Source: Nitriliruptoraceae bacterium
Lineage (GTDB): Bacteria > Actinomycetota > Nitriliruptoria > Nitriliruptorales > Nitriliruptoraceae
Direction of reading: 5' to 3'
Length of the DNA stretch: 38,845 bases
Assembly (NCBI GenBank): GCA_007122985.1
Contig: SKSM01000318.1
Span: forward strand, 1 to 38,845
The notes below the pieces were generated by a model. The model ran no database searches and was not told the DNA's origin. It saw only the letters and a list, made by a program, of their open reading frames with translations. Positions 27,642 through 34,716 of the stretch are shown here, piece by piece (position 1 is the stretch's first letter; each line of letters starts with the position of its first letter). The position numbers and the translations under genes are program-made.

Positions 27642-28862
27642 GTGCGCGCCTACCGTGAGCTGTTCGGCCACCGTGACGCGCGGTGGCCGCTGCTCACCTC
27701 CAGCATCGCACGGCTGACGCCGGGCATGATCCTGTTCGGGATCCTGCTGCTCATGCGCGACGTCGGCTACGACTACGCGGCGGTCGGGCTGGTCACCGCC
27801 GGCCACCAGATCGGGATCGGGCTCGGCTCACCGATCCAGGGGCGGCTCGCCGACCGGTTCGGGCAGGTCCGGGTGCTCGTGCCCGACGCCGGGCTCTACC
27901 TGTTGGGGACGCTGGCCATCGCCGGGCTCACGCTCGGCGAGGCGAGCCCCGTGGTCCTGCTGGCGGTCACGGTGCTGACCGGTGCGGTCTACCCCCCGGT
28001 CACCGCCTGCGCGCGCGTGTTGCTGTCACGGCTGTTTCCCACCGGGCAGGTGCGCGAGACCGCCTTCGCGGTGTCGACCATCGCGGTGGAGCTCGGGTTC
28101 GTGGTGGGGCCACTGGCCGCCGCCGGTGTCGCGGTCACCGCCGGACCGGCGTGGGCGGTGATCATCGCCGGGGTCGCGTCCACGCTCGGCGCCGGCAGCT
28201 ACAGCGCGACCGGTGCCGCGCGTGCGATGCCGCGGCGTGAGCTCGGCACGCGGCGCGTCGGTGCACTGCGTGCGGTTGGTGTGCGGGTGCTGGTGGTCTC
28301 GATCGGCTTCATCGCGGTCGCGATCGGGGTGGTCGAGATCGTGGTCCCCGCGGTGGCCGAGACCGCGGGCCACTCGGCGGCGGCCGGGAGCGTGCTGTTG
28401 GCAGCGATCGCCGCGGGAAGCCTGCTCGGGGGGCTGATCTACGGCGGACGAGCCTGGCCGGGCACGCTGGTACAGCGGGTGCGGGTGCTCGTCGCCGCCC
28501 TGGTGGGTGGCCTGGCACTGGTGGCGGTCGCCACCGACGACCTCGTGGTGTTCGGCGCGGCGCTGTTCGTCGGTGGGGTGTTCCTGGCGCCGACGATGAT
28601 CTGCACCTTCCAACTGCTCGACGACAACGCGATCAGGGGCACGCAGGTCGAGGCGCAGTCCTGGCTGCAGACCTCGGTCGTGCTCGGCATCGCTCTTGGA
28701 ACCGCGGCTGCCGGCCTGGTGGTCGACCGAGCCGGACCCCGATGGGCGTTCCTGGCCGGAGCGGCCGCGGTCGCGGTGGGCGCGGTGGTCGTCAACGCGT
28801 CGTCGCGGGCCATCACCCCGGCGCGGTCGGCCGAGCCGCGCACGGGCGTCCCGGTCGAGTGA
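27642..28862 (+). CDS. Major facilitator superfamily transporter
   Basis: 406 residues with about 12 predicted hydrophobic helices and the loop-2/3 motif GSPIQGRLADRFGQVRVL (MFS motif A-like). Further hydrophobic blocks include AVIIAGVASTLGAGSY and LGIALGTAAAGLVVDRAG. It is probably a drug or metabolite exporter; the substrate cannot be read. GTG 27642 is preceded by GAGAGGTGATC, an unusually long match to the 16S anti-Shine-Dalgarno, about four bases before the start. Its stop lies only four bases from the convergent cwlM-like gene, with no clear terminator between them. Confidence 0.88.
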   Translation: MRAYRELFGHRDARWPLLTSSIARLTPGMILFGILLLMRDVGYDYAAVGLVTAGHQIGIGLGSPIQGRLADRFGQVRVLVPDAGLYLLGTLAIAGLTLGEASPVVLLAVTVLTGAVYPPVTACARVLLSRLFPTGQVRETAFAVSTIAVELGFVVGPLAAAGVAVTAGPAWAVIIAGVASTLGAGSYSATGAARAMPRRELGTRRVGALRAVGVRVLVVSIGFIAVAIGVVEIVVPAVAETAGHSAAAGSVLLAAIAAGSLLGGLIYGGRAWPGTLVQRVRVLVAALVGGLALVAVATDDLVVFGAALFVGGVFLAPTMICTFQLLDDNAIRGTQVEAQSWLQTSVVLGIALGTAAAGLVVDRAGPRWAFLAGAAAVAVGAVVVNASSRAITPARSAEPRTGVPVE

Positions 28863-28866
28863 CCGG

Positions 28867-29946
28867 TCAGCCCACCGGGACCGGGCCGCCCACGAGGAAC
28901 CGGGCCAGCGCGTCGGTGAGGGCGCTTGCGATCCGCTGCTGGTGCTGGGGGTCGCACAGCTGACGGCCCTCGTCCGGGTGGGTCAGGAACCCCGGCTCGA
29001 GCACGACGGCTGGTGCGCGCGAGGCCCGCAGGATGGTCATGGTGCCCGGATGGGTGCGGCAGTCGGCGGTGCCGGTGACGTCGAGGACGGCCCCGAGGCA
29101 CAGCTCGCTGAGCCACCGGCCGCGGTCGGAGATCTGCGCGTCGGTGCCGAAGTAGGTCGCGGCCGCGCCGCGGGCGTTGGGCGACCGGTCGCCGTTGAGG
29201 TGGATCGAGAGGATCGCCTCGACGTCCTCGTCGTTGGCGTGGGCGGCGCGATCCTCGGGCGTCGGGGTCGTCGTGGGACCGCGGCTGAGCACAACGTGGG
29301 CCCCGAGCGCTGCCAGGCGGCCCTCGATCGCCGTCGCGATCCGCCAGGTCACCTCGTGCTCGCGGGTGCCGTCCGGGCCTGCGCGGCCGGGATCGTCGAC
29401 GCCGCGCGCCGGGTCGATCATCAGACGGGCGCCGGCGACGGTCAGGCGGGTGGGCTGGCGCAGGGACTCCCGCTCGCGCACCGCCGCCGCTGACGCCTCC
29501 TGGTGCTGCCGGTGGAAGCGGACCAGCACGTCGACGGTCGTCGGACCTGCGATACCGTCGACCAGGAGGCCGGCGTTGAGCTGGAACTCCCGTACGGCAT
29601 CGAAGGTCTGCGGGCCGTAGAGCCCGTCGTCGTGGCCGGCGTCGAAGCCGAGCCGGTTGAGCCGCCGCTGCAGGTCGCGCACGTCGTCGCCGCGTACCAA
29701 CGGTCGGGTCAGGTAGAGCATCCGGTCGCCCAGCCGGTAGGAGGCGCCGACCAGTTCGTGCCAGGTCTCCGGTCCGACGACGCCGTCGGCGCGCAGCCCC
29801 CGCTGCTGCTGGAAGGTCCTGACGGCGTCCTCGGTCGCCCGGTCGAACACACCGGGGTCGGCGTTCCATGCCAGGCCGATGTCGCCGAGGCGACGTTGGA
29901 CGTCGCTGACCTCGGCGCCCACCTGGCCGCGTCGGATCGTTTCCAC
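28867..29946 (-). CDS. cwlM: CwlM-like amidase-fold protein, probably inactive
   Basis: About 359 residues. Two peptidoglycan-binding-1 domains (about 5-60 and 80-140, e.g. DVQRRLGDIGL, VRTFQQQRGLRADGVVGPETW, DLQRRLNRLGFDAGHDDGLYG) precede an Amidase_3 domain (about 165-355). There is no signal peptide, so the protein is probably cytoplasmic, as is mycobacterial CwlM, which activates MurA when phosphorylated. The first zinc-ligand motif (IDPGHGG) reads IDPARGV, losing His. The other landmarks (TREHEVTW, ILSIHLN, VVLEPGFL) remain. GTG 29946 lies about eight bases after TACCCT (-10-like) and lacks a ribosome site, so a leaderless message is possible. GTG 29970 is the alternative start. Confidence 0.85.
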   Translation of the reverse strand: METIRRGQVGAEVSDVQRRLGDIGLAWNADPGVFDRATEDAVRTFQQQRGLRADGVVGPETWHELVGASYRLGDRMLYLTRPLVRGDDVRDLQRRLNRLGFDAGHDDGLYGPQTFDAVREFQLNAGLLVDGIAGPTTVDVLVRFHRQHQEASAAAVRERESLRQPTRLTVAGARLMIDPARGVDDPGRAGPDGTREHEVTWRIATAIEGRLAALGAHVVLSRGPTTTPTPEDRAAHANDEDVEAILSIHLNGDRSPNARGAAATYFGTDAQISDRGRWLSELCLGAVLDVTGTADCRTHPGTMTILRASRAPAVVLEPGFLTHPDEGRQLCDPQHQQRIASALTDALARFLVGGPVPVG

Positions 29947-29983
29947 CGACGCGCAGGGTAGGCGCCGCACGGCGCGGCGCGGA

Positions 29984-30631
29984 TCAGCCGACGGCCACGG
30001 CCTGGTCGCTTGCCACGTCCCGGACGTAGATGTCGCCCTCGAGATGGAAGCCGACCCGCTCGAGGTAGCGGCGGTGCTCCTTGGTCAGGGCCGTCGCCTC
30101 CAGGGTGCGGATCCCGTGGGCAGCGAAGATCTCGGTCTTCTCGAAGAACGCGCTGCCGGGGCGCATGTCACGGTGCGCCTTGGTGACGTAGTCGAGCTCG
30201 ATCCGCGAGACCTGGTTGACGGGGCGGGTGGCAAGGACCGCACCGACCGGCGTCTCGTCGCGGAGCACGAACCATGCCAGGTGGTCGTCGCGGGGCTCTG
30301 GAGCGTCGGGCTGGAACCGCCGGATGTAGTCGAGGCGAAAGCAGATGAAGCGGCGCAGCATCGGGCTGTCGGGTGGGACCTCGATCGCGTCGAAGTAGCC
30401 GCTGGCGCGCTCCCGGGCGATCCGGACCAGGTAGTAGATGTCGATCAGCACGATCGCGCCGTTGGTCAGCACCACCGGCATGGCGCCGATCAGGATCCCG
30501 TAGACGGTGAAGACGCTCGCTCCGACGAGGTTGACGATGCGCAGCTTGAGGACCGATGCCATCAGCAGGCTGAGCACGACGAGCGCCGAGCCGGTGTAGC
30601 CGATCAGTTCGTAGAAGGTGGCGGTGTCCAC
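29984..30631 (-). CDS. YgjV-like membrane domain fused to a GNAT-like domain
   Basis: 215 residues from GTG 30631, with GGAG five bases upstream. Residues 1-75 form about three membrane helices (LIGYTGSALVVLSLLMASVLKLRIVN, then AMPVVLTNGAIVLIDIYYLVRI), resembling the YgjV inner-membrane family. The remaining ~130 residues look soluble and GNAT-like (LAWFVLRDETPVGAVLATRP, LDYVTKAHRDMRPGSAFFE, ALTKEHRRYLERVGF). The canonical acyl-CoA loop is not obvious, so catalytic activity is uncertain. The gene lies between trxA and the cwlM-like gene on the same strand, behind a strong terminator-like hairpin. Function unknown. Confidence 0.65.
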   Translation of the reverse strand: MDTATFYELIGYTGSALVVLSLLMASVLKLRIVNLVGASVFTVYGILIGAMPVVLTNGAIVLIDIYYLVRIARERASGYFDAIEVPPDSPMLRRFICFRLDYIRRFQPDAPEPRDDHLAWFVLRDETPVGAVLATRPVNQVSRIELDYVTKAHRDMRPGSAFFEKTEIFAAHGIRTLEATALTKEHRRYLERVGFHLEGDIYVRDVASDQAVAVG

Positions 30632-30692
30632 GGGTTCTCCGGGTGCCCGCTGGGTCGGGCGGTCGTAGGGGTGTGCTGTGGGAACGACGTAG

Positions 30693-30725
30693 GACGCGCC
30701 CCGGGGGGGGCACCCGGGGCGCGTC
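30693..30725. terminator. Strong GC hairpin terminator after trxA
   Basis: A perfect 13-bp stem (GACGCGCCCCGGG with CCCGGGGCGCGTC) and a 7-base loop, 38 bases past the trxA stop codon. It lacks a U-tract, as many actinobacterial terminators do. It should separate the trxB-trxA transcript from the YgjV-like gene. Confidence 0.8.
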
Positions 30726-30762
30726 GCGGTGGGGCGTGCGCGCGTGGTTCGGGACCTGCGGG

Positions 30763-31086
30763 TCAGCTCAGGTAGTCCGACAGGTCGGCGAGCAGCTGCT
30801 GCTTGCCCTTCGCGCCGACGATGCGCTTGTCGGGCTCTCCGTCCTTGATGACGAGCAGGGTCGGGATCGACATGATGCCGTACTCACGGGCCGTGCCGGG
30901 ATTCTCGTCGACGTTGAGCTTGACGACCTTCAGCTCGTCGGGCCGTTCTGAGGCGATCTCGTCGACGATGGGCGAGACCATCTTGCAGGGACCGCACCAC
31001 TCGGCCCAGAAGTCGATGAGCACGGGCTTGTCGGACTCGAGGACTTCGGTGGCCCAGTCGCTGTCGGTCACAGGGGTCGCGGACAT
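30763..31086 (-). CDS. trxA: Thioredoxin
   Basis: 107 residues with the classic active site WAEWCGPCKM and the cis-proline loop IMSIPTLLVIKDG. It reduces protein disulfides in the cytoplasm using electrons from TrxB. ATG 31086 has GGAGG eight bases upstream. trxB ends 50 bases upstream, giving a trxB-trxA operon, the order also found in Streptomyces and Mycobacterium. The single-domain length is standard. Confidence 0.96.
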   Translation of the reverse strand: MSATPVTDSDWATEVLESDKPVLIDFWAEWCGPCKMVSPIVDEIASERPDELKVVKLNVDENPGTAREYGIMSIPTLLVIKDGEPDKRIVGAKGKQQLLADLSDYLS

Positions 31087-31136
31087 GTGGGTGGCCTCCG
31101 TTGGCGGTGTGGTCGGTGGGGTGGGCAGCTCTGCGG

Positions 31137-32177
31137 TCAGAGGTCGGCGGTCGCGGGCGTCGTCTGGGGCTCGCTGGCGACCTGGCCTCCGCCGCCGGCC
31201 AGCCAGCGCTCGGCGTCGATCGCCGCCTTGGAGCCGGTCCCGGCAGCCGTCACGGCCTGACGGTAGACGTGATCGATGACGTCACCACACGCGAAGACGC
31301 CGGGCAGGTCGGTCGCGGTGGAGGGTTCGTCGACGATGAGGTAGCCCTCCTCGTCGCGCTCGAGCTGCCCCTCGAACAGCCAGGTATTGGGGATGTGGCC
31401 GATCGCGAGGAACACCCCGTCGGTGGCGAGCTCGCGGGTCTCGCCGGTCTTGGTGTCCTGCAGGGTGACACCGGAGACCAGGCCCTGCTCGCCGTGGATC
31501 TCGGTGACCGTCGCGTCGAAGACGAACTCGATCTGGTCGTTCTTGAACGCGCGCTCCTGCATGATCGCCGAGGCACGCAGCTGGTCGCGACGGTGCACGA
31601 CCGTGACCTTCGAGGCGAACTTGGTGAGGAAGGTGGCCTCTTCCATCGCGGTGTCACCACCGCCGACGACCACGACGTGCCGGTCGCGGAAGAAGAAGCC
31701 GTCGCAGGTCGCGCAGGCCGAGACCCCTCCGCCCCACAGCTCGTCCTCGCCGGGGATCTCGAGCCGGCGCGGCTTTGCCCCGGTGGCGATGATCAGCGAG
31801 CGGGTCAGGATGGTCTTGCCGGACGCGGTCTGCAGCTGGATCGGGTTCGCGGTCAGGTCGGTGGACGTCACGTCCTCGGTGACGAAGGTGGTTCCGAAGC
31901 GCGCGGCCTGGTCGCGCATGTTCTGGATCAGCTCGGGGCCGGTGATGCCGTCGGGGAACCCCGGGTAGTTCTCCACGTCGGTGGTCAGGGTCAACTGCCC
32001 ACCGGTGGGGCCGCCGTCGACGACACCCTCGACGAGCAGCGGCTCGAGGTTCGCGCGCGCGGCGTACACCGCGGCGGTCAGTCCGGCCGGCCCGGAGCCG
32101 ATGATGACCACGTCGTGGGTGCGTGCGGTGGGGTCGACCTCGCCCGAGGGAGCGTCGGACACGGTGACGAACGACAT
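31137..32177 (-). CDS. trxB: Thioredoxin-disulfide reductase
   Basis: 346 residues from ATG 32177 (AGGAG six bases upstream); the longer track ORF is not needed. FAD binding: DVVIIGSGPAGLTAAVYAAR. Redox centre: SACATCDGFFF (CATC). NADPH binding: VVVVGGGDTAMEEA followed by VVHRRDQLRAS. C-terminal FAD site: GVFACGDVIDHVYRQAVTAAGTGSKAA. It passes NADPH electrons to TrxA. A SigR/SigH-type promoter (32299-32324) lies about 120 bases upstream, which suggests induction by thiol-oxidative stress. A short Gln/Pro/Thr tail follows the conserved end. Confidence 0.96.
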   Translation of the reverse strand: MSFVTVSDAPSGEVDPTARTHDVVIIGSGPAGLTAAVYAARANLEPLLVEGVVDGGPTGGQLTLTTDVENYPGFPDGITGPELIQNMRDQAARFGTTFVTEDVTSTDLTANPIQLQTASGKTILTRSLIIATGAKPRRLEIPGEDELWGGGVSACATCDGFFFRDRHVVVVGGGDTAMEEATFLTKFASKVTVVHRRDQLRASAIMQERAFKNDQIEFVFDATVTEIHGEQGLVSGVTLQDTKTGETRELATDGVFLAIGHIPNTWLFEGQLERDEEGYLIVDEPSTATDLPGVFACGDVIDHVYRQAVTAAGTGSKAAIDAERWLAGGGGQVASEPQTTPATADL

Positions 32178-32298
32178 GAATCGCTCCTGGAGGAAGTGGC
32201 CTGAAGGTACGGGAAGTACCGGCCTGGATGTACTGGGTCGCGGCGGGTCCGGAGGGATGCTTCGGTCCTGCGGTGCCCGGGTGCGTCTCAGCGAGCCT

Positions 32299-32324
32299 AA
32301 CGAGGGCGCGATCAGTGGTATTCC
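32299..32324 (-). promoter_or_regulatory. SigR/SigH-type promoter for trxBA
   Basis: On the minus strand GGAAT (32324-32320) and GTT (32301-32299) are separated by exactly 18 bases, matching the published actinobacterial SigR/SigH consensus GGAAT-N18-GTT used for trxBA in Streptomyces. The GTT also starts TTAGGCT, so a housekeeping -10 (TAGGCT) may overlap. The implied 5' leader is about 110 bases. Confidence 0.8.
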
Positions 32325-32355
32325 TCGGGCGTGCGCTGACCCGTATCCTGTCGCC

Positions 32356-32922
32356 ATGAGCTCACTGCCGACCTGCGCCCGCCACCCGGACGTCCAGACC
32401 CGGTTGGCCTGTTCCTCGTGCGACACGCCGATCTGCCCCGACTGCGGCCGCGAGGCGGCGGTCGGGTTCAAGTGCCCCGACTGTGCCGCGCACGCCGATG
32501 CGACCACCTCCGGTCGGGGCGCTGCCCGCAGCGCGCCGTCGCTGCGACTCGGTGGTCAGCGGTCCGCGGCCCGGACGACCTCGTCGGGGGACGGTGTCGG
32601 CGCCGGGGTGGGGGTGCGCGCCGGCGTGGTCGGGCTCGCAGCGGCGTTCGTCGGCGGCGTGGTCCTCTGGCCGGTCCTCCACGGCGGGATGTTCTTCCTG
32701 CTGTCGTCCGGTGTGGTCGGGTGGGGGGTCGCCCGGGCGGTCTACTGGGCGACCGAGGACCGCAACTCCCCGGGCGTCCGTGCCACCGCGCTCGCCCTTG
32801 CCGGGTTCTCGGTCGCGATCGCGATGGCATTGGCGGGCCTCGGCGCGGCTTCGGGAGGCATCGCGTTCCTGGCCTACCCCGCCGCCATCTACGGCGGCTG
32901 GATCGTGGTGCGTCAGCGCTGA
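32356..32922 (+). CDS. B-box zinc-finger-type membrane protein
   Basis: 188 residues from ATG 32356. The N-terminus has a Cys/His cluster (CARHPDVQTRLACSSCDTPICPDC then FKCPDC) like the B-box zinc finger found in actinobacterial membrane proteins and some rhomboids. A Ser/Gly/Arg-rich linker follows, then about four hydrophobic helices (VVGLAAAFVGGVVLWPVL, MFFLLSSGVVGWGVARAV, ALALAGFSVAIAMALAGL, IAFLAYPAAIYGGWIVV). The function is unknown. There is no ribosome site: TATCCT (32345-32350) lies five bases upstream, which suggests a leaderless message. It is divergent from trxB. The track ORF starting at 31981 is too long. Confidence 0.75.
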   Translation: MSSLPTCARHPDVQTRLACSSCDTPICPDCGREAAVGFKCPDCAAHADATTSGRGAARSAPSLRLGGQRSAARTTSSGDGVGAGVGVRAGVVGLAAAFVGGVVLWPVLHGGMFFLLSSGVVGWGVARAVYWATEDRNSPGVRATALALAGFSVAIAMALAGLGAASGGIAFLAYPAAIYGGWIVVRQR

Positions 32923-32942
32923 GCCGCAGGCGGCCCGCTCAG
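32919..32942. terminator. Inverted repeat spanning two convergent stop codons
   Basis: CTGAGC (32919-32924) and GCTCAG (32937-32942) contain the TGA stops of the B-box gene and the anti-sigma gene respectively, with GC-rich sequence between (inner GCCG/CGGC). A compact two-way terminator is plausible. Confidence 0.45.
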
Positions 32943-33898
32943 CCCTGCTCGAAGCGGAGGGGCTGACACGTCGCCCGTTCGACCACCCAGGCCTCGGTCC
33001 GGGTGAACGCCGCGGTCTCCGGATCGACGGTGACCAGTCCGAACAGCAGCGCCTCGACACCGTCTGCCTGTCCGAGCTCCACGTAGGCCGGGATGGCGGC
33101 GACACCTGGTTCCAGCAGCTCCTCGAGGCAGCGTGCGACCTCCCCCGCCGTCTGCGGTGCCAACTGCTCGCCGTCGCGCGTGGTCAGGGCCCGGCCGTCG
33201 TCGTCCGGTTCGTCGGGAGCGTCCTCGGGGGCCGCTTCGGGGGCCTCGTCCGGGGCGGGAGGCGTCGATGCGCCGAGTTCGGCCTGGAAGCGCTGGGCCA
33301 GCTCGGATCCGGGCTGGGTGTCGAATCCGCGGGTCGCGATCGCGTCCAAGTCGGCACCGGCGAGCACCTCGGTGATCACGGCGTCGTCGAGCTCCCGGTC
33401 GTCGTCGACGATCACCGGGCCGGGTGGCCCGGCGTCCAGCGACTCGGCCGCCTCGAGGTCCTCGACCTCGGGTTCGGCCTCCAGGGCGTCGTCGGCGGTG
33501 GTGAACGGCGCCTCGTCGTCAGCCGGGAGCAGGTCGGTGATGACGACGCCGCCGACGACCAGCGCGAGGACCCCGGCCGCCGCCGCGGCCAGGGCCGGGA
33601 CGCGTCGCCAGCGGCGACGGCGTGCGGCGAGCTCGTCCGCGGGTGACCTCGCGTCGCGTTCGGTGGGTGCGCCGACCTGCTCGGCGACGACCGGATCGAG
33701 GCGGGCCCGCAGCCGGGCCTCGAACCCGCTCGGCGGTTCCACCGCAGGCAGGTCGGCGAGCGCCTCGTCGGCACGCTGGATCGCGGCGAGCTCGGTGCGC
33801 AGCTCCGGGTCGCCGGCGAGCTCGGCCTCGAGGGCCGCACGCTCGTCGGCTGGGAGGTCGCCGGCGAGGTAGCTGGCGAGGCGCTCGGCGCGGTCCAC
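32939..33898 (-). CDS. Putative anti-sigma factor, single-pass membrane protein
   Basis: About 319 residues. The N-terminus (RAERLASYLAGDLPADERAALEAELAGDPELR) resembles the cytoplasmic sigma-binding domain of RsmA-like anti-sigma factors, without the HxxxCxxC zinc motif. A basic patch and one transmembrane helix (VPALAAAAAGVLALVVGGVVITDLL, about 98-122) follow, then a long acidic extracytoplasmic part with two cysteines (EVARCLEEL, ERATCQPL). GTG 33898 has GAGGAG five bases upstream; adjacent GTG 33901 is the alternative. It lies 137 bases downstream of the ECF sigma gene, a position like that of M. tuberculosis Rv3912. It probably restrains that sigma factor. Confidence 0.75.
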   Translation of the reverse strand: MDRAERLASYLAGDLPADERAALEAELAGDPELRTELAAIQRADEALADLPAVEPPSGFEARLRARLDPVVAEQVGAPTERDARSPADELAARRRRWRRVPALAAAAAGVLALVVGGVVITDLLPADDEAPFTTADDALEAEPEVEDLEAAESLDAGPPGPVIVDDDRELDDAVITEVLAGADLDAIATRGFDTQPGSELAQRFQAELGASTPPAPDEAPEAAPEDAPDEPDDDGRALTTRDGEQLAPQTAGEVARCLEELLEPGVAAIPAYVELGQADGVEALLFGLVTVDPETAAFTRTEAWVVERATCQPLRFEQG

Positions 33899-34035
33899 CA
33901 CGGCTCCTCGTGGGTGTCGGCGGTGTCGATGTCGGTGTCGGCGGCGGGGGCGCAGACCTGCGGTGCCGGGTGCGGTCGGCGGGGCGGAGGGGGTCGACGG
34001 TGGGACGTGTGCGCGCCCCGGTTGGTTCCTGACGG

Positions 34036-34716
34036 TCAGGGATCGGTGTGGCCGCCAGGAGGGCCGCGCGGTGCGTCGCCGCGTGTCCGGCGGCCGTCGT
34101 CGGTCACGTGGTCGTGCGCAGCGGTCGCCGGGGACCCGGTGGCAGCCCCCTCGGCGAGCAGCTCACCGAGCCGGACCCGCGCGCGCGACACGCGGCTCTT
34201 GACCGTGCCGACGGGCAGGTCGAAGGCGCTGCCGGCGTCTGCGTAGGACCAGCCGTCCACGCCCACCAGCAGGACCAGCTGCCGGCTGACGGGGTCGAGC
34301 TGTGCGAGTGCGCGTCCGATCTCGTCGCCGGCGTCGACGGCACCGGTGGGGTCGACGCCGGTGCGGTGATCTGCCTGCTCGATGTCCTCGACCGGGGTGC
34401 TCGGCCGGCGCGCGTCGCGGCGGACATGGTCGGTGCACACGTTGCGGGCGACCCGGAAGAGCCAGGTCGACAGCGCCGCGTCGCCGCGGAAGGTCGAGGC
34501 CGAGCGGGCCAGTTTGACGAAGGTCTCCTGGGTCGCTTCCTCGGCGTCCTCCGGTGAGCCGAGCACCCGGACACAGACGGCGAACACCCGGCGCTGGAAA
34601 CGGCGGACCAGCACCTCGAAGGCGGCCTGACGCTCGGCGGCCGGGGCGTGCGGGTCGGCGTAGGTCGCCAACAGCTGCTCGTCCGCGGTGTGGCCGGTCG
34701 GCCGGGTTGCGCTCAC
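34036..34716 (-). CDS. sigM: ECF sigma factor, SigM-like
   Basis: 226 residues. Region 2: [68 protein letters not shown]. Region 4: [51 protein letters not shown]. There is no sigma1.1 or region 3, so it is an extracytoplasmic-function sigma factor. By position (before trxBA, after a kinase/MviN-type gene) it matches SigM. GTG 34716 overlaps the kinase stop by four bases (GTGA). A C-terminal Asp/Arg/Gly tail of about 40 residues is not conserved. I did not find a clear SigM-type promoter in the intergenic region upstream of the kinase. Confidence 0.9.
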   Translation of the reverse strand: MSATRPTGHTADEQLLATYADPHAPAAERQAAFEVLVRRFQRRVFAVCVRVLGSPEDAEEATQETFVKLARSASTFRGDAALSTWLFRVARNVCTDHVRRDARRPSTPVEDIEQADHRTGVDPTGAVDAGDEIGRALAQLDPVSRQLVLLVGVDGWSYADAGSAFDLPVGTVKSRVSRARVRLGELLAEGAATGSPATAAHDHVTDDGRRTRGDAPRGPPGGHTDP

